From: Sapria himalayana
Taxonomy: Eukaryota > Streptophyta > Magnoliopsida > Malpighiales > Rafflesiaceae
DNA length: 64,000 nt
Assembly: GCA_029783825.1 (NCBI GenBank)
Contig: JAREIK010017162.1
Location: 53,369 to 117,368 of the forward strand
Reading direction: 5' to 3'
How positions within the stretch are numbered: the first letter of the stretch is position 1; each line of letters begins with the position of its first letter. Shown here in pieces: positions 39,801 through 53,899 of the stretch. The notes beneath the pieces are model-generated. The model saw only the letters and a program-made list of their open reading frames with translations, was not told the origin of the DNA and searched no databases. A program made the translations under genes and the position numbers.

Positions 39801-42428
39801 CTATCTTCTATTTGTCTATTTTCCATCTACTTATCTATCTTTGTGTCTATTTCTATATATCTATCTATCATCTATCTATTTATCTATCGATATATCTATC
39901 TATCTATCTTATATCTTTGGCTTAATGCCTATTTGCTTAAATATCTATCTATCTATTAATCTTTCTATATACATTATGTCAATGTGTCAACATCTTTCTA
40001 CTTTTATCTGTCTATCTTTCTATCTATCATAAATGGTTTATATATCTATATATTGATCTATATATTTGATCTATATATTGATCTATATATCAATCTATCT
40101 GTATTTTTATTTTTATGTCTATCTATTTATCTGCCTATCTTTCTATCCTTTTATTTATTTACTTATCAATATGTCGATTTATGTATCTATTAATCTATCT
40201 ATCATATATCTATCTTAAAATTTTATATCTAAATAATCTAGCTACATGTCTATATATCTATCTCTCTATCTGTCTTATTCTAAATTTTTAATCTATGTAA
40301 TCTATATATTATTTTATTTATGTAAATAATACTTATCAATATATCAAATATATCCATATTTTTGTATATTTGTATATCTATATCTATCTTTCTAGCTATT
40401 TATCTATATGTCAATAAATCTATCTTTTTATGCGTCTAGTAACTATCTTGTTATCAATATAGCTCATTATGTATCTATCTATATATCTATATATCAATTA
40501 GTCTATCTATCCATCTATCTATATTTTTATCTATCTATCAATTTTTCTATCTATCTGTCTATCTGTCAATTTATCTATTAGTCTATCTCACTATCTATCT
40601 ATCTATCTATATATCTCAATGTCAATCTATAAAATATCTATCTTTCTATCTGTCTTTCTATCTTTTTGATATCTACCTATCAACCTAATAAGTATCTTTT
40701 TAGTTTTATATTATTATATTACTCTATGTATCTATCTTTCAATTTGGCTATCTATCTAACTATTTGACTGTTTATCTATCTTTCTATAAGACTATCTGTG
40801 TATCTATCTATCTATTTCTCAAAATCATCGTATGTCCATCTATCTATTTGTGTATTTGTCTAACTATCTTTCTATTTAATTAACTCTCTTTCTATCTATC
40901 ACTCTATTATTAAATATGTCTATTTCTCTATTTGTCTATCAGTCTATCTATTTATATTTCAATATCTCTATCTATCTATCAGTCTATCAATTTATTAGTT
41001 TGTATGTGTATCTATCATTCTATCTATCTATCTAAATATTTAACTATCTATTTTCCATCTATCTATTTGTCAATCAACTATCTGTCTATTTGTCTACATG
41101 TCTATCTATCTATTTGACTATTTTTCAATTTACCTATCTGTCAATCTACCAATCTATCTTTTTGTCTATCTATCTATCTGTCTGTCTACCATTCTATATA
41201 TCTATTTATATATTTTTCTATCTATCTATTTATCTATTAGTATATGAATTTATTTGTCTATCTTTCTATCAGTCTATTTGTCTACCTGTATATGTATATA
41301 TCTGTCTATCTATCTATCTAACTATTTGTATATCTATCTATTTGTCTATGTGTCAATCTATCTATTTGTCTATTTGTCTATGTATATATCTATATGTATA
41401 TTGTTATCTATCTATATTATATTAATCTATTATTCTTTCTATCTGTTTATATTCCTTTTTGTCAATCTATCTATCCACCTTTCTATCTATGTATCTATCT
41501 AACTATCAAATTATCTTTATATCTAACACTATATAAGTCTATCAGTATATCTACATATATATTTATCTATTTATTTCTTTATCTATCCACTAATCTATTT
41601 ATCTATCTATCTGTCTGTCTATATGACTATATATTTATATATTTATAAGTCTATTTGTTTGTTTGTCTATATACCTATCTACATATTAATCTATCTATTT
41701 ATCTATCTATATGACTATCTATCTATCTTTCTATGAGTCTATCTATCTATCTGTCTATCTGACTATCTACCCATATATCTATTTGTCTATATATATTATA
41801 TATCTATCTATATATCTATCTTTCAATAAATTTAATTTTTTATTTGTCTATCTATTTATTTATATTTCAATCTGTCTATTTTTCTATCTATATATGTATT
41901 TATCTACCTATCAGCCTATCTATCTACTTATCTATCTATTTGTCTATTTGTATATCTGACATTCTATGTATTTGTTAACCTGACATTCTATTTATCTATT
42001 TCTATATATATATATATATATATATCTGTCTGTCTATATATTTTTCTATGTATCTATCTATCTTTCAATATATCTTTTATTCTATCTGACTTTCTTTCCA
42101 TCTATCTATTTGTGTGTCTATCTATCTATATGTATATCTCTATATCTTTGTATTTTCCTATCTATTTATCTTTCTATTGCCTATCTATCTATATGTATAT
42201 CTATCTATCTATCTTTCTATTGCCTATCTATCTATATATTTTACTATCTATATCAATCTATTTATCAATTTCCTATCTATCCATCTATCTGTCTATTTGT
42301 ATGTATATCTATTTGTATTCTACCTATATTTCTATTTTCGATTTGTTTATCTTTCTATATGTCCATCTATCTATGTGTATATGTGCCTATTTGTCTAAAT
42401 TTTTATCTCTTTATATAGCTTATATATA

Positions 42429-42459
<31 letters not shown>

Positions 42460-42695
42460 GTGTGTGTGTATATATGTATATGTATATATTATATATATAT
42501 ATCTATTTTTCTATTTTTCTATTTTTCAATCAATCAATCTGTCTATCTATTTATTTATTTTTTAATCAATCTATCTATCTATATTTTGTCTATCAAACTA
42601 CTTGTCTATCATTTTAAACATTTATTTGTCTATATGGATTATGTCTATCTACCTATTTGTTAATTATATATCTATATATTAGTCTATATATATAT

Positions 42696-42732
<37 letters not shown>

Positions 42733-45700
42733 CTATAAAACTATCTGTCTGTCTTTCTATCTATCTAATTATTTATCTATCTATCTATGTACATATCTAT
42801 TTGTCTATCTATATATCTAGCTATCTATCTATATTATTATCTATCTATCTCTCTATCTGCCTATCTATCTATATGCTCTCTACTATCTGCTTAGTTGTCT
42901 ATCACTTTATCTATTTATCTTTCTATCTATTTGTCTATATATATATATATGTCTATTAGTCTATCTATATATTTATATATGTATATACCATATCTCTAAC
43001 TCTTTTTATATAATTTTAACTATCTATCTATCTATTTTTCTATCGATATGATTATCTATCTTTAAGTTTATCAATCAATCAATCGATCTATCAATCTATC
43101 TGTCTACATTTCTATGTATATATATGTCTATCTATATATGTGTCTGTCTTTGTTTATATTTAGCTATCTATCTAACTATCTTTATGTCTATCTATCTATT
43201 AGTGTATCTATCTATCTGTCTATTTATCTATCTATCTACCTGTCTATCTATTTATCTATCTATCAATTTATCTTTCTGTCTATCTTTCAATCATTTTATC
43301 TATCTATATATATGTCTATCTTTATGTCCATCATTGTTCCTGTCTGTATGTCTATCTGTCTATCTATATGTCTGTCTATTTGTTTAATTATCTATATGTC
43401 TATGTGTATGTCTATCTGTCTATATATCTTTATGACTATCTATGTGTCTATCTATTTGTTTATCTATATGTTTATCTATTTGTATATCATTATATCTATC
43501 TATGCGTCTATCTATTTGTCTATCTAAATGATCTATCTATATGTCTATCTATTTATCTATCTATTTATTAGTCTATCTATCTATATATTTTTCAATTTGC
43601 CTAAATTTCTATCTATCTCTCTATCTATCTATCAGTTTGTCTATCTAAATATCAATTAATCTATCTGTATATCTATTTGTCTATATATCTATCTGTATGT
43701 CTGTCTATCTTTCTGTCTATCTGTCTATCTATCTATTTGCCTATCAATCTATCTCTATATTTATCTGTCGATTTTCCTTTCTATATGTCTATCTGTCTAT
43801 ATATCTTTTTGTCCATTATCTGTTAATCTTTTTGTCTATATCTATGTCTATCTTTTTGTCGATCATTTTGTCTATTTGTTTCTCTATTTGTCTATCTAAT
43901 TGTTTATCTATCTGTTTATATGTATGCCTATCTGTTTGTCTATCTGTCTATCTATGTGTATGTCTATCTGTCTATCTATGTGTATGTCTATCTGTCTATA
44001 TATCTATATGTCTGTCTATGTGTTTATATAATTCTCTATCTATCTACTTGTATACCTGTCTATCAATCTGTTTATCAATCAATCTATCTATCTATCTGTC
44101 TACCTATCTATTTGTCTATCAATCTATCTCTCTCATTGTCTGTCAATCTATCTTTCTATTTTTCTAATCTGTCTATTTATATTTCTGTCCATCTATCTTT
44201 CATTCTTTCTATCTATATCTATGTCAATCTTTTTGTCTATCTGTTTTTTGTCTGTTTGTCTATCGAACTAGCTAGCTATTTGTCAATATTTATGCCTATC
44301 TGTTTGTCTATCAGTCTATCTATGTGTATGCATATCTATTTGTATATCTATATGTTTATCTATGTGTGTATATGTTTCTCTATTAATCTATCTATCTATA
44401 TGTCTATCTATCTTTCCATATATCTTTTTGTCAATCTATTTATCTATCTATTTGTCATTTATTTATCTGTCTCTTTGTCTATATATCTCTTTGTCTATCT
44501 ATCTTTCTGTCAATCTATTTATCACTCTATATATCTGTCTATTTATCTATAATCGATCTGTCTATCTATCAATCTATCAATTTATCTATTTATTGATTTG
44601 TCTATCTATTTATCATTCTATTTATCTCTCTACCTAACTATCTATTAATCTATCTATGTATCTATCTGTCTATCTATCTATCTAGCTATATATCTATCAA
44701 TCTGTTTATCTATCTATCTATTTATCGATCTATTTGTGTATCTATTGGTCAAACTATCTTTCTAAATATCTATATACCTATCTATCCAACTTTTTTTCTA
44801 TCAATGTCAATTTATATGTCTATATATCTATTGATCTATTTGTCTTTCAATTTAAGTATCTATTTATCTATGTGTCTATATATTTATCTATCTATCTTTC
44901 TGTCTATTTATGTGTCTATCTATTTATCTATTGATCTTTTTGTATTACTATCTATCTATATATCTATCTATCTTTCTATCTATTTAACTATCTTTCTATC
45001 AGTCTATCTATTTGTTTATATATTTGTATATTTATATGTTTATTTATTTTATTATCTATCTATCGATCAAACTAACTATTTATCTGTCTGTCTATCTATC
45101 TATCTATCTATCTATTTTTCTATTTATCTATCTATCCATCTATATATCTATCTTACTGTCTATCTTTATATCTATCATTATGTCTATCTATTTTTCTATC
45201 TATCTATTGATCTATTTATTTATCTATTTATATGACTATCTATATGTTTATCTGTCTACCTATCTTTCATTCATTCTATCTATCTATCCATCTATCTATC
45301 CATTTATAAATCCATCTATCTAGCCATTTATAAATCCATCTATCTATCTTAATATCTCTCTATCTATGTATATAAGTGTCTATCTATAAATTGAACAATT
45401 TGGCTATATATCTATATTCTATCTATCTAATTCAAAATCTATCTATATAACTATTTCTCTAATATCTATCTATCTATTTGTCTATCTAACTATCTATCCG
45501 CCTATCTATCTATTTGTCTTTTTATCTCTTTATTCTAACTATTTGTATATCTATATACCTATATAACTATCTATCTATTTGTCTATTAATCTATCTATCT
45601 AACTATCTATCTATCTATTTATATCTCTATCTGTCTATCTATTTGTGGATCTAACTATATATCAATATGTATATATGTTTGTATATCTATCTATTTATAT

Positions 45701-48328
45701 ATCGATTTTTCTTTATCTCTATAAATCTATATATATGTCTACCTATCTATCTATCTATCTATCTATTTGTGTAACAATCAATCAATCAATCTGTCTATCT
45801 AACTGTTTATATATCTATTTATCTATCGGACTATTTATCTTTTTATTTGTCTATCTATCAATTTATCTATTTATATATTTGTCTATCTATTTGTCGATAT
45901 ATCTATTATTTCTATCTGTCTGTCTATATGTCTATCTATCAATCTATCTCTCAATCTTTCTATCAATTTATCTATCAATCTGTATATTAATCTATCTATC
46001 AATATGAATATCAATTTATCTTTCAATGTATTTGACTGTCTATGTATTTATCTATCTATCTAACTATTTATATATCTATTTATCTATCTATCCATCTATT
46101 TTTTTATCTATATATCTATCTATCTATCTATCTATCTATATATCTATATATCTATCTATTTTTTTATCTGTGTCTATCTATCTTTCTATCTTTTTGTTTA
46201 TATATCTATTTATCTATCTATCAGTATATCTATCTATCTTACTAACTAACTATCTGTGTGTCTGTTTATCTATTTATCTATATATCCATTTATATATCTA
46301 ACTATCTATCTTTGTTTCTATCAATCTATCTATCTCTATATCTATCAATGTATCTTTCTATCTATCTTTCTTTCTTTCTATCTTTCTGTATATCTATCTA
46401 AATATCTATCTGTTTACATACCTTTCTATCTATGTATGTAACTTTCTCAATATCAATCTATATATATTTTTCTATCTATCAGTCTATCTATCTGTCTATC
46501 TATATATCTATCTATTTGTATTTTTATCTATCTATTTATCTATCTATATATCTATCTATCTATGTATCTATATATCTATTTGTATAATAATCTTTCAGTC
46601 TATCTGTCTATTTTTCAATCTTTCTATCTGTCTATCTAACTATCTATCATTCTATCTAAAATTCTATCTATCTATGTATCTGTTTATTTATCTATATATA
46701 TATTTGTCTATCTATCTGTTTATCTATTTGTATATCTACTTTTCTATCAATCAATTTATCTATATTTTATCTATCTATCTATCAATATATCTATGTATAT
46801 GTCTATCTATATGTTTGTTTATCTATTTATTAATCTGTCAATCTATTTATCTATCTATCTTTCAATCAATATGTCTATCTATCAGTCTATCTTTCTACCT
46901 TTTTATCTATCCATCTTTTTATCTTTCTGGATATCTATTTGTTTATCAATATCTCTAACTTTTTGTATGTCTATCTATCAATCATCTATCTATCTAAACA
47001 ACTATCTTTCTATTTATCTATTTATCTACCTATCTATCTATTTATCTATCTTTCTTTCTTTATGTCAATCTACTTGTCTATCAATCTATATATCTATTTA
47101 TCTATATGTATATTTATCTATCTATCCATCTATATGTCTGCCTGTCTATCATTCTATCTATCTATATGTCTATCTATCTAATTATCATTCTATATGTCTA
47201 TCTTTCTATCTATCTAATAATTAGTCTATCTATCTATCTTTAAATCTGTCTATTAATCTATGTGTCAATTAATCTATCAATCTATCTTTTATTCTCTCTA
47301 TCAACTTATCTATCTCACTATCAATTTTCCAATTATCAATCTATAAATTTATCTATTAAGCTATTTATCTATCTATTTATCTAACTTACTATCTATCTAT
47401 CTATCTATCTACCTATATATTTGATTGTCGATATGAATATATATCAGTTTATCTATCTGTCTATCAATTTGTCCATCAATCAACCTATTTGTCTATCTAT
47501 ATGCCTATCTTTCTGTCTTTCTCTCTTTCTATCTATCTACTATCTATAAATCTATCTATTAGTCTATTTATCTATCTATCTATCAGTCTATGTATTAGTC
47601 TATCTATCTATCTATTAGTTTATAAATCTATCTATAAATCTATTATATTTTTAAATATCTATCTATTTGTCTCTATATCTTTCTATCTATCTTTAAATAT
47701 TTCTATCTATCTATATATTTGACTATCTATTTGTCTATCTTTCTATTTATCTATTTAAGTATATTTTGATCTATCAATCTGTCTATTTATCTGGCTATCA
47801 ATTTGTCTATACATTAGTTTATCAATCTGTGTATCAATCTATCTATCATTATGTCTATCATTCAATCAATCTATATGTCTATCTAGCTACATATCTATCG
47901 ATCTATTTTACTATTTGTGTTTCTATTTGTCAATCTATCTATACATCTATATATCTATTAAACTATCTATCTATATGTCTATCAATCTATCAATGAATCA
48001 ATCTATTATTATATCTATCATTCTATCTATCTATCAATATATCTTTCAATCTATCTATCTATCAAAATATCTTTCAATCTATCTATTTAACTATTTATCT
48101 AACTATCTATCTATCTATTTTTCTATCTATATTTCTATATATAAATGTGTTTATCTATCTATCTATCAATATATTTGTCAATCTATCTCTATATCTCTTT
48201 ATCTAATATTCTATCTATCTATATATCTATGTATCTATCTATCTTTCTTTCTTTCTATCTTTCTATCTATCTATCTATTTATCTTTCTTTATATCTATAT
48301 TTATATCTATATGTCTATCCATTTGTCT

Positions 48329-48384
48329 ATCTATCTTTCTATTTAACAATCTATTTTTTAATAGATAGTTAAATAGATAGATAT
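48329..48384. repeat. Short inverted repeat with a GATA-polarity patch
   Basis: CTATTTAACAATCTATT is followed within a few bases by AATAGATAGTTAAATAG, giving a hairpin with arms of about 25 bases and a very short loop. It is the only clear patch of GATA polarity I noticed in the right-hand 60 kb of array. Confidence 0.75.
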
Positions 48385-50991
48385 GTGTCTATCTATTTAT
48401 CTTTCTGTCTATCTATCTTTATGCCTATTTATATATCGATCAGTCTATCTATCTATCTATTTGTTTATTTATATGACAATCAATCAATAAATATCTCTAT
48501 CTATCTATTTATCTATTTGTTTATTTATCTATCAATCTATATATCAAATAATCTATTAATCTATCTATCAACTTGTCAATCTATATTTCTAAAAATTTAT
48601 ATATTAATAAATCAAAAAAGTATTTTTAATTTTGTATATTTTTCTGTCTCTTTATATATCTGTCTATATATTTATTTATCGATCTATTTGCTATCTATCC
48701 TTCTATCTTCCATCTATCTATCCATCTATCTGTCTATCTATCTATTTATCTATCGACTGATCTATTAATCTTTTATCTATTTGACTATCTTTATGTGTAT
48801 ATATGTGTCTATCTATTTATCTATCAATCTATATTTCTATCTATATATTTATCTATTAATATATCTATCTATCCTTAGATTATCTATGTCTATATATATA
48901 TATATCTATCTATCTAACTAACTAACTATCTATCTCTCTATCTATGTATCTATCGGCTATCTATATGTCAATCAATTTCACTTTATTTCTATATATATTA
49001 TCTTTTTAATAATCTATATATTTATATGCCTATCTATTTGTCTATCTATAAATCTATCTAACAATTTGTCTATCTATCTTTATATCTATTTGACTATCTA
49101 TTATCTATCTATTTGTCTATCTATATGTCTATCTATCTATAAATCTATCAATCTATCTATATGTCGATCTATCTATCTATCAATCTATCTATTAATCTAT
49201 CTATCAATTTGTCAATCAATATATCTTTCAATTTGCTATCTATCTGTCTATTTATATCTATAATAATCTATCTATCTAATAATCTTTCGATTTATTTATA
49301 TCAAAATCTATCTATTTATCATTTGTTTATTTGTTTATCAATTGTCTATCAATATGTCTATCTTTGTATCTTTTAATTTATCTATCAATCTATATAACAA
49401 TCTTTTTATCAATTTGTCTATCATTATTCTATCAATCTAATAATCTATCAATTAGTCTTCCATTCTTACTATTTATCTATCTATCTATTTTCCATTTATC
49501 TATTTTCCAATCTATCTATCAATTCTATCAATTTGACTATCAATATGTCTATATATCTATATTTCAATTTGTCTATCAAATTATCTATCTATCAATCTTT
49601 CTGTCTATGTATCTATTTATTTTTCTGTTTGTCTATCTATCTATCTTGGTTGGGTGTCCTCCTTTAGATTTCTATCTAATTATTTACCTATCTATATCTT
49701 TATTATTCTACCTATCTATTTGTCTATCTATATATCAATTTGTTTATATATCTATCTATCTATCTGTCTAAATATCTATCTATTTATTTGTCTATGTATC
49801 ATTCTTTCTATCAAACTATTTATCTATAGGTCTGTCTATCTATCTATCTTTTTATATACTTATATATTTGTGTATTTATCTATCAATCTATCAACAATCT
49901 ATGAATCAATTTGTCAATCTTCTATTTATCTATCTATTTGTCTATCTATTTATTTATCTATCTATCTATTTATCTGTCTGTTTATCTATGTCTCTATCTA
50001 TTTGTCTATCTATTTATTTATTTGTCTATCTTTATGTCTATCTATATGTCTATCTTTATGCTTATCTGTCTATCTATTTATCTATTTATCATTTTCTGTC
50101 ATTCTATCTATCAATATATTTATCTATCTATCTGCTAATCTATCTATCAATCTGCCTATCAACTATTTATCAAACTAGCTATTAATTTCTCTATCAAACT
50201 ATATATTAATCATTCAATCAATCTGCTTATCAATCTATTGACCAATCTCTAATAAATATGTGTATCAGTATGTCTATCTATTTGTTTATATATCTTTCTA
50301 TCTGTCTGTCTATCTATTTGTCAATCTATTTATCTACTATCTGTTTGTCTATCTATTTATCTATATGTCTGTCTATCTATTTGTCTATCTATTTAACTAT
50401 CTATCTATCTATCTAGCTATATTTCTCTCTATATTTCTATCTTTAGTCTATTTATCCATCTATCTATTTGTCTATCTATATATCTATATGTCATTCTATT
50501 GATCTATATATTTATCTTTCAATCTATATGTCTATCTTTCTGTTTATCTATATGTCTAATAATCTTTCTATCTCTCTATCTAATAATCTTTCTATCTAAC
50601 TGTCTAAAATCATCTAATTATTTGTTTATCTATCTAGCTATCTATAAACCTATCTATCTATATCTATATCAATCTGTCAATTAATCTATCTATCTATCTA
50701 TAAATCTATCTATCTTTTTGGATATCAATCTGTCTATCAATATATTTATTTATCTATCTATCAATCTATCTATCTATCTTTCTATCAATCTATTTATCAA
50801 TCTTACTATCAATCTTTTAAACTATCTGACTATCTATCTATATATCGATTTATCTTTTCATCTATTTATCTATCTATTTATCTATCATCTATCTATCTAT
50901 CTGTCTATCTTTTTATCTATCTTTCCATCTATATGTCTATATATCTATATATCTATCTGTCTATATATGTATATCTATCTATATGTATATC

Positions 50992-51004
50992 CACTACAAT
51001 ACAA
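50992..51004 (+). repeat. Left terminal inverted repeat of the CACTA element
   Basis: CACTACAATACAA, preceded by the ATC target duplication. It is the 3' end of the element relative to its genes. Confidence 0.88.
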
Positions 51005-51129
51005 ATCTGATATAGCAAAAAAATTCAATATCTATATGGGCTTTTCTCATCGCTAAAATATATTAATGACTGATTAATGATAAAAATTATCCACAAGCTA
51101 AAGTGCTCGTCACAAATTATTTACGATGA

Positions 51130-51260
51130 AAAAAATTTCCTAGCTAATTTTTTATCAATGGAAATTCCCTAGCTATTTTTTTCCTAGCTAATTTTTTTCA
51201 TAATTAAGGGTTACAGAAAATTTCCTAGCTAAATTAGCAAATACCAAATCACTAGCTACT
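51130..51260. repeat. Subterminal CTAGCTA repeats of the CACTA element
   Basis: CCTAGCTA occurs at about 51139, 51168, 51183 and 51224, with ACTAGCTAC near 51251. Each is set in an AAATTTCC...AATTTTT context. In CACTA elements such subterminal repeats are binding sites for the TNPA-type protein. Looser matches (TTAGCTAAA, AAGCTAGGG) occur near the right end at about 60463 and 60762. Confidence 0.75.
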
Positions 51261-52184
51261 TTTAATTCAAAAACTATTTTCACTTTTTTATTTTTTTGAC
51301 AAAAAATTTGAATCCATATGTTTTATATTAAATTGAATAAAAATATATACTATAAACCATTATTTATAATTAACAAAAGCTATAAACACTTAATAAATTA
51401 TTCTGATACAATATGTTATATTGTTAAAAAACATAACATATAGGTATATATGTTTCTGCCTTTCGGCAACTTTATTGTTCTATCATTCCAAGATGCGATG
51501 AATTCGACGGGTCATCTCTTCTTCTTCATCAATGTATCTAATGACAATGCATAAAGCATAATTTGTCAGTGAGATTGATTTGCTTTCTCTCCCCCAACTC
51601 CTCTAGTCCTCATTTTTCTATTACGAGAAATCTATCTGTGCATACGACTTTGATTACATCTCAAATTCGTGGGGCAAACTCACCTTGGTAAAATATGAAT
51701 CAAAGCCTATTATGTTTTAATTCAATCACATCACTCTCATCAAAACACATTTCTAATATAATCAAGCAAAAATATAGTCATATAGTACAATCAAACTTAA
51801 AATCACACCAGCTAACATCAATCCCTTGTGCATTTGTTCTCTACTTTATGTGATCCTTAACCAATCTTATATGCATGGATGGACATGTATAACTCTATGA
51901 AAATATCAACCTTCCACATGTTTAATGCAAGTGTAAAGCAATCCAAATATTTTTAATAATAATAGAGAGTGGATTCACAAATGCACAAGGGGTTTGAAAA
52001 TATAACCTTTTGTTGCATATAACCGATACTTGTAATGATTTTAGAGAGTGGACACAATTGCTTCTCTTGAATTCAACACTAACTCATGCATAATTTGTTA
52101 GCTCACTAAAACATAGCTAGAGTAGAAAACACATCCTCAAAATGATCAAATACATAAATCAAATAATTAAAACAAATTATGAAG
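51261..52184. other. CACTA left internal region, no clear gene
   Basis: AT-rich sequence. A short open segment on the - strand (51483-51602) would end in YIDEEEEMTRRIHRILE and a TGA and could be a last exon of a transposon or captured gene, but I do not recognise it. Nothing else stands out. Confidence 0.35.
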
Positions 52185-52445
52185 TTACAGTTCATCTTTG
52201 GAATCATCACTATGTACTTCTTCTGCCACCTCACTAGGGTTTGTTTTCGTTTCTCATTCAGAAACCATATTTTTGGCAGCATCATCTTCAACAACTACAT
52301 TAGGGCTGATGTCAACGCTAGACATAGACTTGATGGAATTGTATATTTGAGAAGTGAATCCTTTAAGATCATCAAGGTTGAAACCACTCTCCATTAAAGT
52401 AGTCTGGTACATTAGACTGGCTGTTTGTTCAATATATGGTTTGGC
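52185..52445 (-). pseudogene. Captured C-terminal fragment of ER-type HSP90 (GRP94/endoplasmin)
   Basis: The - strand encodes IEQTASLMYQTTLMESGFNL, DDLKGFTSQIYNSIKS and DISPNVVVEDDAA, which match the conserved end of the HSP90 C-terminal domain. The ending SKDEL and TAA (stop at 52185-52187) is the ER retention signal, so the source was the ER-resident paralogue, not cytosolic HSP90, which ends in MEEVD. An in-frame TGA at 52254-52256 (VSE*ETKTNPSE) breaks the acidic tail; downstream of it the frame remains open to KDEL. Homology starts abruptly near 52445; the N-terminal ATPase and middle domains are absent. It sits inside the CACTA element on the same strand as the transposase genes, so capture is the likely origin. 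Confidence 0.9.
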
Positions 52446-52961
52446 AGCAAGAGCATGGGAGGTAAAGATCATGCAAGCCCAATATATATCAACCCACTTG
52501 TCTCCCATCACAAGATTCTTGTTCCCAAAAGATTATGACAATATTCTTGATTACGTAAATGAAGATGGGATATCGGTTGAACTTGCAAGGCACGATTGAT
52601 GCAGATGGAATAAAGAAAAAAATTAAAAACCAAGCCAAGGGTGCTGCTGGTTCTTGGGCTATGAAAGCACCCAAGAGAATGAATGGTAAAAAACAAAAAA
52701 AAATGAGATACAGTAGGTGGATAACAGAAGAGGTAGAAGAGGATTGAGATTTTGATCAAATCAGCGAAGGCTGCTTGGTCAAAATAAGATTTTTACACAA
52801 TTTTTACACATATAGGAATTGATGTATTCTCTAAAGCTTTCTTTACAGCATATGGACTCACAGGAATACTTACGATCTACATAATGTTGAGCAAAGAACA
52901 CCATAAATTTTTACACAGATAACACCCCAATATTAAAAAAACAAAATTAAAAAGCACATAG
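52446..52961. other. Stretch between the two captured fragments
   Basis: A + strand frame (52559-52747, 62 aa, Lys-rich, ending RWITEEVEED) and overlapping - strand frames are open, but none resembles a protein I know. It may be leftover flanking or intron sequence of the captured genes. Confidence 0.35.
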
Positions 52962-53633
52962 CTTCATTGCACTAATGAGCTATGCAATTCCTCCACAAGC
53001 TGATGGGGTGGCAATTGATGTTCCATTCATCAGCATGTGCTTTTGGAGAGTCCATAAGGGCACTTGAGCACAGCACCACCAAGAGCACTTATGTTGACCC
53101 CAAAATCATCATCAGCTATTGGCCCTTTGCTTGACTTGCATCCAGCTTCAATTTTTAATAGCCATAGCTCATACTTCATTAACAATCAACAAAATGATCA
53201 TAATCTAGAAGTAAAGTGGGCTCGCCATAGCTCATGTTGATGAGATCACATTTATGCTACATAAAAGCAAGTGTTTTCACCATGTGAATGTCATTATCTA
53301 AAGTAAATATGAATGAATAATAAAAGTTAGCTAACCTCCACTGCAGCTATCAGGCCCCATGCCAAGCTAGTCCCTATTTCCATTGACCCCAAGCGTGAGT
53401 CTCCAATATTGCATGATACTAGTTGTGCCCCAGATGCAACTCCATTGAGCAATGACTCCTTATATTGAAGAGAGAGATGAAAATGTAAAACCACCATGAA
53501 GGAATAAACCAACAGCAATAGACAAGTGAGATATCTGTGGGTGGAAAGCAGCAGCAATAGTAGCAACATGTGTATCATGAGTAGAGAAATCATCTATGAT
53601 GCTCAGAGTATTTTCCTTGTCATAAATATTATG
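52962..53633 (-). pseudogene. TPP2: Captured fragment of tripeptidyl peptidase II with introns
   Basis: TPP II is a giant cytosolic subtilisin-type peptidase. On the - strand, exon a (53535-53633) gives NIYDKENTLSIIDD and THVATIAAAFHPQ, carrying the catalytic His motif (usual HGTHVAGI). Exon b (53336-53458) gives ESLLNGVASGAQLVSCNIGD and SRLGSMEIGTSLAWGLIAAVE. Exon c starts HKCDLINMSYGEPTLLLD and later reads [20 protein letters not shown] and, after a frameshift, [18 protein letters not shown] around the catalytic Ser. Introns of 79 nt (53257-53335, GT-AG) and 76 nt (53459-53534, donor now AT, acceptor AG) remain. About 75 residues including the oxyanion Asn region are deleted near 53150-53190. 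It is clearly a decayed genomic fragment. Confidence 0.9.
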
Positions 53634-53716
53634 AAAAATGTACAAACATCTAGCTTGCTAAATATTCAAAATTTACTTTCCTCCTCTAAAAGTGTAATTC
53701 ACATCACATCACAACC

Positions 53717-53899
53717 CAACCCAATGATATCCATTTGTAGGAAAACTAGGCACTAATAATCCAGAAACAAAGAACATATGAAGCTAATTGCTATATATTC
53801 CATGGATATATATATATATATATAGCAATTAGCTTCATATGTTCTTTGTTTCTGGATTATTAGTGCCTATTTTTCCTACAAATGGACATCATTGGGTTG
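53717..53899. repeat. 82-bp near-perfect inverted repeat
   Basis: Arm 53717-53798 is the reverse complement of 53818-53899 with about two mismatches (GATATCC against GATGTCC, and AAAACTAGG against AAAATAGG). The 19-base spacer is a CCATGG plus TA run. Transcription would give a long hairpin. It lies just upstream of the TPP2 fragment in the direction of transcription. Confidence 0.93.

Larger units (their letters stand above)
26777..50991 (+). repeat. Degenerate TATC array, segment 3
   Basis: This is the longest uninterrupted array segment, about 24 kb of TATC-type units, all of the same polarity except a patch near 48360. It includes local tandem duplications: about 78 bp at 27211/27289, about 37 bp near 28001-28070, about 43 bp at 42170/42213 and about 28 bp near 43945-44000. 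A 1.7-1.8 kb duplication lies at 36.7-39.8 kb, and TA tracts occur at several places. Less regular sequence lies at 33500-34300. The word TTGGTTGGGTGTCCTCC near 49645 is foreign to the array. No gene is supported. Confidence 0.95.
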
